A model generated the notes under the pieces. It made no database searches, had not been told where the DNA came from, and saw nothing but the letters and a program-made list of their open reading frames with translations. From contig NZ_LN849456.1 in the NCBI RefSeq assembly GCF_900070355.1, positions 1,240,001-1,304,000 on the forward strand: a stretch of DNA of 64,000 bases, read 5' to 3'. The stretch is from Devriesea agamarum. Its GTDB lineage: Bacteria; Actinomycetota; Actinomycetes; Actinomycetales; Dermabacteraceae. Of this stretch, positions 34,013 through 43,664 are shown one piece after another. Each line of letters starts with the position of its first letter. Position 1 is the first letter of the stretch. The position numbers were made by a program, and so were the translations under genes.

Positions 34013-35166
34013 CTGTACCGCCCCCACCTCGGGAACCATCCCGGCTAGCTCAGCTTCCCGGAGCGGTGCTGTCCACGGGTCTGGACCAAGGTGTCGCCGC
34101 CCATTACGGTGCGTCGCTGCGTGAACAGCGACGCATGGAAACTGGCCGGGCCGTGGTCGATCTGTCCCACCTAGACATCCTGGAGATTGCGGGCGCAGAT
34201 CGCCTGACCTGGCTGCATGCCATTACCTCACAGCACCTGGTCGGGTGTGTGCCCGGCAACTCCACGGAGTTGCTGGTGCTCTCACCTCAGGGGCGTATTG
34301 AACACGCAGCAGCAGTGATCGTGGGCGAGACCAGTCTGATGCTGGTGGTCGATCCCGGGCGCAGTGGTCCGCTGCTGGAGTTTTTCGACCGTATGCGCTT
34401 TGCGGCCCGCGTTCAGATCACGGTGCGGGATGACCTCGCTGCTGTCGGTTCCCAGGTTCCCTGGCCAAAGCTGAGCTTGCACAGCCAGCCAGAATGCAGC
34501 CAGTTAGCTGACAATTCCAGTGCCCAGACGGTGCACGCACCGGTGGCGGTGTGGACGGACCCCTGGCCGGGGATCTCCGATGGCGGCATCGCCTACGGGC
34601 CGGAACCGGAGGACGCCTCTGCCTGGCATTTGTCCCTGCTTCCGCGATCTGCCTGGGTGGACGCGATCGGTCCCGCATGGCATCGTGCCGATGGTTTAGC
34701 CGGGCTACTTGCCGCTGAGGCGCGCCGTATTGCAGCCCACCGCCCGCGGTTTCTCTACGAGGTTGATGACCGCAGCATCCCCCATGAATTGGATTGGCTA
34801 CGCACCGCGGTGCACACGGCTAAAGGGTGCTATCGAGGGCAGGAAACCGTGGCGAAGGTGCTGAACTTGGGGCAGCCACCGCGCCGGTTGGTGATGCTTC
34901 ATCTCGATGGTGGTCAGGAGACGCTGCCCGTCCATGGCGATGCGGTTGCGTTCTCAGGTCGAGCCATCGGACATGTCACCAGTGCCGCTGTGCACGCCGA
35001 TCTGGGGCCGATTGCTTTAGCGCTCGTGCGCCGCGCTGTGCCGGTTGATGCGCCATTAACGGTGCAAGCCTTGGCCGGAGACAATGCCACCGTCTTAGAT
35101 GCCACCCAGGAGCCGATTGTGCTGCCTCGGGACCACGGGCAGCGCCCACCCACCGCGAAACTCTAA
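34009..35166 (+). CDS. ygfZ: Folate-binding YgfZ/GcvT-like protein (Fe-S cluster assembly factor)
   Basis: 385 aa with the GcvT fold. Seen: VVDLSHLDILEIAGADRLTW (given here as 20 residues) in the N-terminal domain, and the YgfZ signature KGCYRGQETVAKV with the conserved Cys near residue 273. Known: YgfZ uses tetrahydrofolate and helps build or repair Fe-S clusters in certain enzymes; the Cys in the signature separates it from true GcvT. An extra 30-residue loop around 155-185 is present. ATG overlaps the nitrobindin-like gene by 4 bp; a hairpin follows the stop. Confidence 0.9.
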   Translation: MTVPPPPREPSRLAQLPGAVLSTGLDQGVAAHYGASLREQRRMETGRAVVDLSHLDILEIAGADRLTWLHAITSQHLVGCVPGNSTELLVLSPQGRIEHAAAVIVGETSLMLVVDPGRSGPLLEFFDRMRFAARVQITVRDDLAAVGSQVPWPKLSLHSQPECSQLADNSSAQTVHAPVAVWTDPWPGISDGGIAYGPEPEDASAWHLSLLPRSAWVDAIGPAWHRADGLAGLLAAEARRIAAHRPRFLYEVDDRSIPHELDWLRTAVHTAKGCYRGQETVAKVLNLGQPPRRLVMLHLDGGQETLPVHGDAVAFSGRAIGHVTSAAVHADLGPIALALVRRAVPVDAPLTVQALAGDNATVLDATQEPIVLPRDHGQRPPTAKL

Positions 35167-35173
35167 AAGGCAG

Positions 35174-35211
35174 CCCCGCGAAAACTGTGCGAGGCTAGTG
35201 CCTCCGCGGGG
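35174..35211 (+). terminator. Two-tier hairpin after ygfZ
   Basis: Outer arms CCCCGCG (35174-35180) and CGCGGGG (35205-35211) enclose an inner hairpin GAGGC-TAGT-GCCTC (35191-35204). It starts 8 bp after the ygfZ stop and has no T-run. Probable terminator or attenuator before the next gene. Confidence 0.45.
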
Positions 35212-35262
35212 TAGCCAGCTTCACGCTCCCCTCACCTTAACCTTCACTGGCAGAATGAGAGT

Positions 35263-35733
35263 ATGCGCGCGACATCGGATGGATCCTCCCCCACATCTCC
35301 TGACCGCGCTCCCCGCGGCGACCACTCTCATCACGACCATCGCGACGACATTCTTGCCGTGCAGGAACGAGCGCGGCTCGCGCGTGAAGCTGCAGAGCAC
35401 AAAAACACCCAACGTCTGCTGCGTGAGGCCGTGCACGCATTTACGCAGGCGCAGATACCTCCGATCCCTCTGCGAGCTCGGCCCTATAACGGGGGCCGCA
35501 GCATTCGCACGTCGTTGCGCGGATGGTATTTGACCCTGGACCGTCGTGCAGCGGTAGATACTGACGGGAATTTTTACCTTCTGCGGTGTGATGGGTCCTG
35601 GCGCGAACGTCTCCACGGCGCACATCCTGCTCCTAGCCCAGCGCCGCTGGTGATCGGTAGGGGTGGACGCGACGGCGAATCCATTGACCTCGCCGAGCTG
35701 ATTGCACGACGCATTTCGGCGCCGATCCGATGA
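35263..35733 (+). CDS. Conserved hypothetical protein (156 aa)
   Basis: Soluble, no recognised domain family. It has a His/Asp-rich start (RGDHSHHDHRDD), a charged helical part (QERARLAREAAEHKNTQRLL), and a globular C-terminal half with RGWYLTLDRRAAVDTDGNFY and a final amphipathic helix. Its end overlaps the FUSC gene by 4 bp, so it is likely co-translated with the exporter. No signal peptide. Function not known. Confidence 0.65.
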   Translation: MRATSDGSSPTSPDRAPRGDHSHHDHRDDILAVQERARLAREAAEHKNTQRLLREAVHAFTQAQIPPIPLRARPYNGGRSIRTSLRGWYLTLDRRAAVDTDGNFYLLRCDGSWRERLHGAHPAPSPAPLVIGRGGRDGESIDLAELIARRISAPIR

Positions 35734-37067
35734 ACCAGCGCCCCACACCGAAAAATCCGTCACCGGACTCATCGGCTCGTCTGCGCCCGTTTGATCGAGT
35801 CGTCCATGCAGCGGTGCCGCGCATCTCAGGGTTTCTTCGCGAGGGAGTTCAGCGGCTGCGAGAAGGACTGTGGCCCATCGCTTTAGCATCGCTGGCAGCC
35901 GCCCTGGCCTACGCAACCTCGAAGTTCCTCTGGGACCACCCCTACCCGTTCTTTTCGGCGATCGCCGCGTGGATCATTATTGGTTTCAGCACTGAGAAGA
36001 AGGTACGCAAGGTTGCCGAGTTATCCATGGGGGTTTTACTCGGGGTTGTTTACGGTGAAGCCCTGCGCTATCTGATTGGGTCGGGTACCTGGCAGATCGC
36101 CTTCGTTATTTTCACCGCTGCCCTCACCGCCCGGTTTCTTGATCGCGGAGTTATTTTTGCGATCCAAGCCGGCGTGCAGTCTTTGCTCGCCATGCTGATG
36201 CCGTTCCAGGCAGGCATGACCCCGATCGGTCGATTCTTTGATGCGGTCACTGGCGTCCTGATCGCCATTGTGATGCTGATGCTGCTCACCACCGATCCCC
36301 GGCGAATTCAACGCCGCGCTGCGATTCAGTTCTTTCGTAGCCTTGACGAGACAATGACTGCGCTGGCCTTATCGGCTCGCAATGGTTCGGCTGAGGTCTC
36401 CAGGGCAGCGCTTAAAAAAGTTCGGGCCACCTCGCAGTCCTCAACTGACCAGTGGGCGGTGGCCAATGATGCTGCCGACGAACTTGCCCGGTTTTCTCCG
36501 GCTGGTCACCGTCATGCCGCTGAAGTGCAACGTTTTCAGCATCTGTTGGTCGGCGCTGACCGGGCAATGCGTAATATTCGCGTGATAGCCCGACGCCAAA
36601 CCCAATTTTTGGACGCGGTCGGTGGCCGGCCTCATTCTCATCTGGCTGATGCGTATCTCGCTGGGATCGATGCGATCGCAGCGATCCGAGAGGCTATCGA
36701 TACCGGGGCTGATTTCACCGCGTCGCGACGAGCCCTACGGCTTTTTAGCTCCTACCTCACTCCGGAGCATCTTCTACGCGGTGATGACGACAAGGATCTG
36801 GGGCGGATCGGCCATTTTGAAGGCATCACACTGGTGATTCAGATCCGGTCGCTGGCTATCGACTTGTTGGAAGCCACCGGTTTAGATCATGCTGACGCCC
36901 AACGGTTTCTTCCCAGTCTTTTGGTGGTCTCAGATGGACAAATCGTCGGCCCCCGGCCGCTCACCCAGGAAATATCCGCTGTCGAACCCCCAACTACAAC
37001 CGCAGCCATCGAATCGTTAATTCTCGGAACGATGGATGATGACCCTCCCGAGCAGCCGCACCCTTAG
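35730..37067 (+). CDS. FUSC-family / aromatic acid exporter-like membrane protein
   Basis: 445 aa. The N-terminal half (about 45-195) holds six hydrophobic segments including LWPIALASLAAALAYATSKFL and VLIAIVMLMLLTT with the RRIQRR stop-transfer; the C-terminal half is helical and cytoplasmic. This matches half-size FUSC/ArAE proteins, proposed to export aromatic carboxylic acids and related compounds. Known members act as dimers. Substrate unknown. Starts inside the end of the preceding gene. Confidence 0.78.
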   Translation: MNQRPTPKNPSPDSSARLRPFDRVVHAAVPRISGFLREGVQRLREGLWPIALASLAAALAYATSKFLWDHPYPFFSAIAAWIIIGFSTEKKVRKVAELSMGVLLGVVYGEALRYLIGSGTWQIAFVIFTAALTARFLDRGVIFAIQAGVQSLLAMLMPFQAGMTPIGRFFDAVTGVLIAIVMLMLLTTDPRRIQRRAAIQFFRSLDETMTALALSARNGSAEVSRAALKKVRATSQSSTDQWAVANDAADELARFSPAGHRHAAEVQRFQHLLVGADRAMRNIRVIARRQTQFLDAVGGRPHSHLADAYLAGIDAIAAIREAIDTGADFTASRRALRLFSSYLTPEHLLRGDDDKDLGRIGHFEGITLVIQIRSLAIDLLEATGLDHADAQRFLPSLLVVSDGQIVGPRPLTQEISAVEPPTTTAAIESLILGTMDDDPPEQPHP

Positions 37068-37076
37068 GATTGGCGC

Positions 37077-37397
37077 ATGGTCTTCCAGATTCAGCAATGG
37101 ATCTTCGTGATCCTCGGCGTCGGTATGTTCGCTCTTCAGATCTGGGCGTTCATCAACGCCCTTAGGTTTCGCCCTGACGCCTATGTCGCGGCGGGTAAGC
37201 GCACCAAAGTGTTTTGGTCCGTGCTGACGGGTGTTGCCATGCTGATCGGTTTCATATCGTTGCCCTACCCCATTGGTGGCGGGAACTCGCTCATGTTCCT
37301 CAATGTGATCGCCGCAGCGGCAGCCGGTGTTTTTCTAGCCGATGTGCTGCCTGCGCTCAAACGGGTGATGGGCCGGGCTCAGGGCCGCAGCTGGTAA
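37077..37397 (+). CDS. DUF2516 family membrane protein
   Basis: 106 aa with three hydrophobic helices (about 8-28, 45-65, 70-90). The order Q-W-I-F near the start, FRPDAYVAAGKRTK between helices 1 and 2, and FLNVIAAAAAGVFLADVLPAL at the end fit the actinobacterial DUF2516 family, whose function is unknown. It follows the FUSC gene by 9 bp and ends before a strong terminator. Confidence 0.8.
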   Translation: MVFQIQQWIFVILGVGMFALQIWAFINALRFRPDAYVAAGKRTKVFWSVLTGVAMLIGFISLPYPIGGGNSLMFLNVIAAAAAGVFLADVLPALKRVMGRAQGRSW

Positions 37398-37531
37398 GCA
37401 TCCACGTGCGTTGAGGGGTGGGTGCGCTCTAGGCACGGCCACCTCTCCCTGATGGCATGCGGCACATGACGTGATGTTGTGCGTGTCCGATCCGACATCA
37501 TTCGTCTTTGATCCGATGTTTTTGTGCATGC

Positions 37532-37573
37532 AGACGGGGCTGGCATTCCCGAACAGGAATGCCAGCCCCGTCT
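37532..37573. terminator. Strong bidirectional terminator between DUF2516 and fba
   Basis: AGACGGGGCTGGCATTCC (37532-37549) and GGAATGCCAGCCCCGTCT (37556-37573) form an 18-bp perfect stem with a 6-nt loop (CGAACA). It lies between convergent genes; the fba stop is 52 bp away. It is the most stable stem found in the window. Confidence 0.9.
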
Positions 37574-37624
37574 TAAGCATTCATGCCTGGGCAGTGATGC
37601 CCTGGCACTGTGCACGCCGCATCG

Positions 37625-38653
<1,029 letters not shown>

Positions 38654-38934
38654 GCTGTGTGATCTCCTCACGCGGGTGCTTCGGGGTCATGCCGGCAAAC
38701 CGTGTCTCGGCCTCAGGCCACGGGCGTGCGACATACGGGACGCAGTCGCCGGCCATGTCCTATTGTCCCACAGTGGCGACGCGGCATCACGGGACCCACA
38801 GCGCCCAATCATCACCCCATCGGTGAACGACTTATCACAGTGACGCGAGGGGCGCTGCGACGTTGCCTATTCTGTGCCCGGTTTGCGGTTGCCACCTCGT
38901 ATGAATTGCGGCGCTGTGCTTATGCGGTGGGCTC

Positions 38935-39696
38935 TTATGGCACGCACGGAATATCCGCGTGTCGACGAATCCACTCGTGCATGGCGATGGCGGCGGCAGC
39001 TCCCGCGTTCATTGACCGGGTGGATCCGTACTGCGGGATTGCAACCACGAGGTCCGCCCCGGCCAGCGCGTCCGCGCTCAAACCGGGTCCTTCCTGTCCG
39101 AAGATCATGACGGCATGCTCGGGGATCTCGGCGTGCTCAATCGCAACGCACCCCGGCACATTGTCAACCGCGATCACATATCGATCCTCAGCTCGAGCCC
39201 ACTGTAGGAACTCCGGGACCGTCGGATGGTGGCGCACATCCTGGTAGCGATCGGTGACCATCGCACCACGGCGGTTCCAGCGCCGCGCGCCGACGATATG
39301 CACGGCCCCGACGTTAAACGCATTGGCGGTGCGCACCACCGAACCGATATTGAAGTCGTGTTCAAAATTCTCGATGGCGACATGCAGGTCGTGCCTGCGT
39401 ATGGCCAGTTCCTCAATAATTGCGTCCCGCTTCCAGTAGCGGAAGCAGTCGATCACATTGCGTCGATCACCGTGAGCGAGCAGCTCCGGGTCATACCGAG
39501 GGTCAGTCGGCCAGGGATGCGGGTGCGGCCCCACCCCAATTTGCCGTTCGTTGCCGGTCTCCTGCTCTGTTCCCGCATGCCGTTCGGCGCCGATTTTCAG
39601 CTCCGCGCTAACGTGTTGCCCCGCGCTGACCTGTTGCCCCGTTTCGGGTTCTCGTTCGGTCCCGGCTTCGGCGCTGCTTTCTGCCGAGGAGGTCAT
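38935..39696 (-). CDS. SpoU/TrmH-family RNA 2'-O-methyltransferase
   Basis: 253 aa. The C-terminal about 150 residues are a SPOUT knot: NFEHDFNIGSVVRTANAF (motif 1), IVGARRWNRRGAMVTDRYQD, FGQEGPGLS (motif 2), and QYGSTRSMNAGAAAAIAMHE (motif 3) with the SAM-binding loops. The first about 70 residues are a Glu/Gln/Gly-rich degenerate repeat (TEREPETGQQ, TEQETGNERQ) not found in the enzyme core. Target RNA is unknown; tRNA or 23S rRNA are both possible. It overlaps pyrE by 4 bp. Confidence 0.88.
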   Translation of the reverse strand: MTSSAESSAEAGTEREPETGQQVSAGQHVSAELKIGAERHAGTEQETGNERQIGVGPHPHPWPTDPRYDPELLAHGDRRNVIDCFRYWKRDAIIEELAIRRHDLHVAIENFEHDFNIGSVVRTANAFNVGAVHIVGARRWNRRGAMVTDRYQDVRHHPTVPEFLQWARAEDRYVIAVDNVPGCVAIEHAEIPEHAVMIFGQEGPGLSADALAGADLVVAIPQYGSTRSMNAGAAAAIAMHEWIRRHADIPCVP

Positions 39697-40247
39697 AGCG
39701 CCAGTTCATCGACCGTGAACGCGGACAAATAGCGGTATCCAGCGGCTTCGACCTTCTCCCGGGCACCGGTTCCGCGGTCCATAATCACCGCCACCGCCTG
39801 AATCTGTGCCCCGGCCTGCGTCATCGCCTCGCAAGCCGTCAGCACCGAGGATCCGGTGGTGGAGGTGTCTTCAACCGCGATCACTGACCGTCCGGCAATA
39901 TCGGGGCCTTCGATCCGACGTTGAAGGCCGTGCGCTTTTTCGCTCTTACGCACCACGAAAGCATCCAGCGCCGATGAGGTCCCCGCCGAGGCGTGCACGA
40001 TGGCTGTGGCGACCGGGTCTGCCCCTAAGGTGAGACCACCGACTGCCTGCGCCCCGGGCACAAGGCCCTCACGCTGGAAAAGCTCGAGCATGACCTGCCC
40101 GACGAGCGGAGCAGCCTCATGATGCAGGGTGATCCGGCGCAGGTCGATGTAGTAGTCGGCCTGGGCACCGGAAGATAACGTCACTGTGCCGCGGACCACC
40201 GCGAGATCATTGATCAGCTGAAGAAGACGAGTACGCGCATCGGTCAT
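39693..40247 (-). CDS. pyrE: Orotate phosphoribosyltransferase
   Basis: 184 aa. Makes OMP from orotate and PRPP in pyrimidine synthesis. Seen: SSGAQADYYIDLRRITL at the N-terminus, VVRKSEKAHG with active-site Lys residues, and the PRPP-binding motif VIAVEDTSTTGSSVL. ATG start. It is placed between an SDR gene and the SpoU methyltransferase, with a 4-bp overlap to the latter, and not in a pyr operon; this pyrE-spoU pair is common in actinobacteria. Confidence 0.93.
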   Translation of the reverse strand: MTDARTRLLQLINDLAVVRGTVTLSSGAQADYYIDLRRITLHHEAAPLVGQVMLELFQREGLVPGAQAVGGLTLGADPVATAIVHASAGTSSALDAFVVRKSEKAHGLQRRIEGPDIAGRSVIAVEDTSTTGSSVLTACEAMTQAGAQIQAVAVIMDRGTGAREKVEAAGYRYLSAFTVDELAL

Positions 40248-40256
40248 GAAGCCAGC

Positions 40257-41270
40257 TTAACTGGGCTCCGGGCCCTTACCAGGGGCGGAGCGTTCACCGG
40301 CCACAGGGCTATCCCCGGATGTGGGCTGTTCCCCATGCGAGCGGTGAATCCCGTTAGAGCGGTGGCCCTCACCGTCACGGCGATCCTGGTTCGGCGCGCT
40401 GGCATCATTCGCGGAATGGGCAGAACCCGAAACCTCACCAGTCCACGGCAGTCGAGTCCGCCGCAAAGCTGTTAGCCGCTGGGCTTTTTGGGCCCGTCGG
40501 CGACTCGCCCACCGTTCCCACCGCCCGTACGTGACGTCGCGGATCACTGACCGAGGAGCGAACGGCGCCCCTTCCCGACCGGCCCGGTACCGCAGCGACG
40601 GGATCGAAAGCACAACCCCCTTCGCGGTGTCCCGCAGGGCTTGCTCCACCACGTACGGTGCTTTCAACCAGGTGATTCGGGGAAGACCATCGACGTTTAT
40701 CGCGGCCCGGTCATGAAACTCGGTGTGCACATACCCCGGCAGCAACGCGGTCGCCGTCACCCCGGTTCCGCGCAGTTCCATCGCGAGCGACTCCGTGAAC
40801 ACCGTGACCCAGCTCTTTGCCGCCGCGTAGGTTCCCGCGGTCGTGTATGCAGCCAGAGATGACACGTTCAAGATTGCGCCTTTGCGTCGATGCACCATCG
40901 CCCGCGCTGCGGCATGGGAGAGCACCATCACCGCTGTCATGAGCGTGTCCATGTGGCGCACATGCTGCTCAATATCGGTCTCTAAAAAGCCGTGGCGCAG
41001 CCCGTATCCGGCGTTATTGACCAGCAGGTCGATGGGCGACACCGGATCGAGAAGGCGCCGGGCCACCTTGTGTAGCTGTTCCCGATCCGAGATGTCGGCG
41101 CGAAGCGTCTCAACCGAAACCTCCGCAACATGCTCAATCTGGCAGGCGATGGCGCGCAGCCTGTCCTCGTCACGAGCCACCAGGACCAAATCATGCCCGG
41201 TTGCCGCCAGCTGCCAGGCAAATTCCAGGCCGAGTCCTGCGGTTGACCCTGTGACCAGTGCGCGTGCCAT
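40257..41270 (-). CDS. Short-chain dehydrogenase/reductase (2) with a hydrophilic C-terminal tail
   Basis: 337 aa. Residues 1-250 form the SDR fold: VTGSTAGLGLEFAWQLA, LRADISDREQL, VNNAGYG, catalytic Ser in LNVSSLAAYTT, and YAAAKSW. The last about 75 residues are Ser/Gly/Asp/His-rich (from GEVSGSAHSAND on) and low-complexity, absent from most homologues. NAD(P)-dependent reductase, substrate unknown. Ends 9 bp before pyrE; divergent from exonuclease III across 29 bp. Confidence 0.87.
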   Translation of the reverse strand: MARALVTGSTAGLGLEFAWQLAATGHDLVLVARDEDRLRAIACQIEHVAEVSVETLRADISDREQLHKVARRLLDPVSPIDLLVNNAGYGLRHGFLETDIEQHVRHMDTLMTAVMVLSHAAARAMVHRRKGAILNVSSLAAYTTAGTYAAAKSWVTVFTESLAMELRGTGVTATALLPGYVHTEFHDRAAINVDGLPRITWLKAPYVVEQALRDTAKGVVLSIPSLRYRAGREGAPFAPRSVIRDVTYGRWERWASRRRAQKAQRLTALRRTRLPWTGEVSGSAHSANDASAPNQDRRDGEGHRSNGIHRSHGEQPTSGDSPVAGERSAPGKGPEPS

Positions 41271-41299
41271 GTCTCAAGAGTATTCATAGGATCGTCCTC

Positions 41300-42097
41300 A
41301 TGCGCATAGCGACTTGGAATATCAATTCAGTACGAGCCCGCTCGGAGCGTCTGCTGGGTTTTCTGACCCGGCACGATGTTGATGTGTTGGCTTTGCAAGA
41401 GATCAAATGCCGATCTGAGCAATTCCCGCGCGATGAGCTGGAAGCTGCTGGCTACCAGGTCGCGGCGCACGGGTTGAACCAGTGGAACGGCGTAGCTCTG
41501 ATCTCCCGGGTCGGGTTGGAGGATGTGCGCACCAGCATCGATGGTCTACCTGCGTGGGGCGATGATGACCTCGTGCACGAGGCTCGGGCGATCGGCGGTC
41601 TGGTGGCAGGCTCATTGCGCCTGTGGTCGCTGTATGTGCCCAACGGACGGGAAATTGATCACCCGCATTACGCCTATAAGCTGCGCTGGCTGGACGCGAT
41701 CCGGGCTGAAGGCGAACGACTGTTGTCCGCCGATCCTGATAGCCGCACCATTTTTAGCGGCGACTTCAACGTGGCACCCCTCGATGAGGATGTCTGGGAT
41801 CCTGAGTTCTTTGTCGGGAAAACGCATCTCACGCCCGCGGAGAGGGACGCTTTCCACGCCATTGTGGAAGCGGAATACGCAGATCTGGTGCGTCCGTACT
41901 GTCCCGGTCCCGGCGTCTACACCTTCTGGGACTACCAGCAACTGCGCTTCCCGAAGCGCCAGGGCATGCGGATCGATTTCTTGCTGGGCTCGCCTGCGGT
42001 TCAAAAGTGCGTGACCGGCGCCTTCATTGACCGAGAAGAACGCAAAGGCAAGGGCGCTTCCGATCACGCCCCCGTGGTGGTGGACCTGGACCTGTAG
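41300..42097 (+). CDS. xth: Exodeoxyribonuclease III / AP endonuclease
   Basis: 265 aa. DNA repair phosphodiesterase of the EEP family. Seen: IATWNINSVRAR with Asn for Mg, LALQEIKC with catalytic Glu, SLYVPNG with Tyr, FSGDFNVAP with Asp/Asn, and RIDFLLGS and SDHAPVVVDL with the final Asp-His pair. Length matches XthA. ATG 41300 gives the family start MRIATWN; the frame continues 14 codons upstream into the divergent SDR gene and was not used. Confidence 0.95.
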   Translation: MRIATWNINSVRARSERLLGFLTRHDVDVLALQEIKCRSEQFPRDELEAAGYQVAAHGLNQWNGVALISRVGLEDVRTSIDGLPAWGDDDLVHEARAIGGLVAGSLRLWSLYVPNGREIDHPHYAYKLRWLDAIRAEGERLLSADPDSRTIFSGDFNVAPLDEDVWDPEFFVGKTHLTPAERDAFHAIVEAEYADLVRPYCPGPGVYTFWDYQQLRFPKRQGMRIDFLLGSPAVQKCVTGAFIDREERKGKGASDHAPVVVDLDL

Positions 42098-42306
42098 TTA
42101 GCCTGGATACCCGATTCATAGAGCCAGACTGGATGTGCTGTCACTGGAGCGGGGCTGGAGCTTGCGTCGATGGAATCGGACTGTGAACTGGAGCCTCGTT
42201 CCATGGCGCAGCCGTTGAGTCTTTGGAGTAGTCCGATGTGCAGCCTTCAGCCGATACTTTGAGGCACATCGCCGCTACTTTAAGGCACATCCTCCGGCGC
42301 GGACAC
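42098..42306. other. Intergenic stretch after xth with a 19-bp direct repeat
   Basis: No gene was recognised. It contains an imperfect direct repeat of about 19 bp, CGATACTTTGAGGCACATC (42252-42270) and CGCTACTTTAAGGCACATC (42273-42291), and CTGGAGC-type repeats further upstream. The terminator of the minus-strand HAD unit begins right after it. Confidence 0.5.
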
Positions 42307-42341
42307 AAAAAAGCGACGGCACCCTTAACGGATGCCGTCGC
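42307..42341 (-). terminator. Rho-independent terminator of the HAD-IB / small ORF unit
   Basis: On the minus strand GCGACGGCA/TGCCGTCGC (42313-42321 with 42333-42341) form a 9-bp stem with an 11-nt loop, followed directly by TTTTTT. It is the only classical T-tract terminator found here, and it sits 22 bp past the stop of the small ORF. Confidence 0.9.
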
Positions 42342-42363
42342 CCCATCGGGTCACGAGTCGGGA

Positions 42364-42480
42364 TCAGGCGTGCACACCATCGTCAGCCGTTCCGAAGTTT
42401 TCTGCTTCGTTCGGCCGGTCCTTTGCGTGGACCAGTCGCACGTGGGTTTCGATTCGCTTCCCTATGGCTTTGTGATGCAT
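42364..42480 (-). CDS. Candidate small hydrophilic protein (38 aa)
   Basis: An ORF of 38 codons beginning 8 nt after the HAD-IB stop and ending 22 bp before the terminator, in the same transcript. It reads MHHKAIGKRIETHVRLVHAK then an acidic end. It is His/Lys/Arg-rich in the first half, acidic in the second, with no membrane helix. No clear Shine-Dalgarno is visible, though reinitiation after the HAD-IB stop is possible. Support: position between stop and terminator and GC-ending codons. Against: short length and no known family. Confidence 0.35.
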   Translation of the reverse strand: MHHKAIGKRIETHVRLVHAKDRPNEAENFGTADDGVHA

Positions 42481-42488
42481 TCAACATA

Positions 42489-43352
42489 CTACTGACGCTT
42501 CAGGGATGCAAGGCCCGCTCGGGAGGACCTCACCGCATCGCGCAGCGTCACCAACCCGAGCATCGCCACCGCGGCTGCCACCAGGCCGAGCCCCACCATC
42601 AACGCGACTTTTTTCGGCGGATCCAACCGGTCGATCTTCTCGGTCGCACTGACTGGCGAGTAAAAGAACAGAACCGGCCACCCCTGGTCGGCAGCCTCTT
42701 TGCTCATCGCGCCGTCGGGGTTGACAACATACGGGTGCCCCACCATGTCCAGGAGCGGAACGTCTGTTTCACTGTCGGAGTAGGCGTAACTCGCGTCAAG
42801 ATCGTAGCCGCGCAGGCGGGCAACACTGCGCACCCTGTCAGCCTTATCCTGCCCGTAGGCATGAAAGTCCAGTTCGCCGGTGCACACCCCGTCTTTCACC
42901 GCGACCTCTGACGCGATGACATCATCAGCTCCAAGCATCCGCGCAATCGGGACCACAAATGGCCGCGCCGCTGATGAGGCGATGACAATTGCACGCCCCT
43001 GTGCACGATGCTCAGCCATCAAAGCCACCGCTTCTTCATACACCTTGGGGGCGATGACTTCGGCGAGCGCTTCCTCCACAATGCGTTCGATCTGTTCGGG
43101 TCGCCATCCGGCGATCAGCGAGCACAGGTAGGAACGCATGCGCATCATCTGCTCATGATCGGCATCGGCCACGACGTAGAGATAGTGAGTGAAGGCTGCT
43201 CGCACCGCATCGGCGCGCTGCATCATGCCTTCCCGGCGCAAAGGCCCACGGAATGCGGTCACGGCATGGGTTGACATGACTGTCTTGTCGAGGTCGAAGA
43301 TCGCTGCTGCTCTCGAAGTTCCAGATGGGGTCGTGCGCACCGTACCTGTCAT
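42489..43352 (-). CDS. HAD-IB subfamily phosphatase with a C-terminal membrane helix
   Basis: 287 aa. Seen: motif I FDLDKTVMS with nucleophile Asp20 and Asp22, the IB-type cap (about 35-105), motif II VIASSAARPF, Lys in GQDKADRV, and motif IV YSDSETDVPLL. The IB class includes SerB-like phosphatases and lysophospholipid enzymes; GELDFHAYGQDKADRV is typical of the actinobacterial HAD-IB group. After about residue 240 there is one transmembrane helix (KVALMVGLGLVAAAVAMLGL), so the enzyme is tail-anchored. Substrate unknown. ATG start. Confidence 0.87.
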   Translation of the reverse strand: MTGTVRTTPSGTSRAAAIFDLDKTVMSTHAVTAFRGPLRREGMMQRADAVRAAFTHYLYVVADADHEQMMRMRSYLCSLIAGWRPEQIERIVEEALAEVIAPKVYEEAVALMAEHRAQGRAIVIASSAARPFVVPIARMLGADDVIASEVAVKDGVCTGELDFHAYGQDKADRVRSVARLRGYDLDASYAYSDSETDVPLLDMVGHPYVVNPDGAMSKEAADQGWPVLFFYSPVSATEKIDRLDPPKKVALMVGLGLVAAAVAMLGLVTLRDAVRSSRAGLASLKRQ

Positions 43353-43664
43353 GTACTCAGCCTACTGACGTGGGATCAGGCTGTCACCGACGCGCAGGTC
43401 TGATGGTCCTCGCGGGCGCTCCGTATGGATGCGTAGCGTTCGCACGGAGAGTACTCGGGGGCGACTCTCGCTAGCTCCGGTTACATACCGGTAACTCCGG
43501 TTACATACTCGCTAGCTTCGTTCAGGTACCGGTAACCGCACTGCATAGCCCATCCCAGAAAGCAAGATCAATATGAGGAACGACGCTATATTAGCGCCTT
43601 TAGTCGGAACTGGAGAATTCATATTCTCCCCTTCCCCTCATGACGAGTTCCATTGGTTTTAGCG
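43353..43664. other. 312-bp repeat-rich intergenic region
   Basis: No gene was recognised. Left part: the repeat block at 43467-43536. Right part: AT-rich, with two short hairpins, CGCTA-TAT-TAGCG (43584-43596) and GGAGAAT-TCAT-ATTCTCC (43612-43629). The second lies 36 bp after the Nudix stop on the minus strand and may end that transcript, without a T-run. Confidence 0.5.
43467..43536. repeat. Interleaved direct and inverted repeats around CCGGTTACATAC
   Basis: CCGGTTACATAC occurs at 43477-43488 and 43497-43508; the pair is flanked by TCGCTAGCT at 43468-43476 and 43509-43517. ACCGGTAAC occurs at 43487-43495 and 43528-43536 and is nearly the inverse of GGTTAC. The block is symmetric and could bind a regulator or be a decayed mobile element end. 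Confidence 0.7.
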
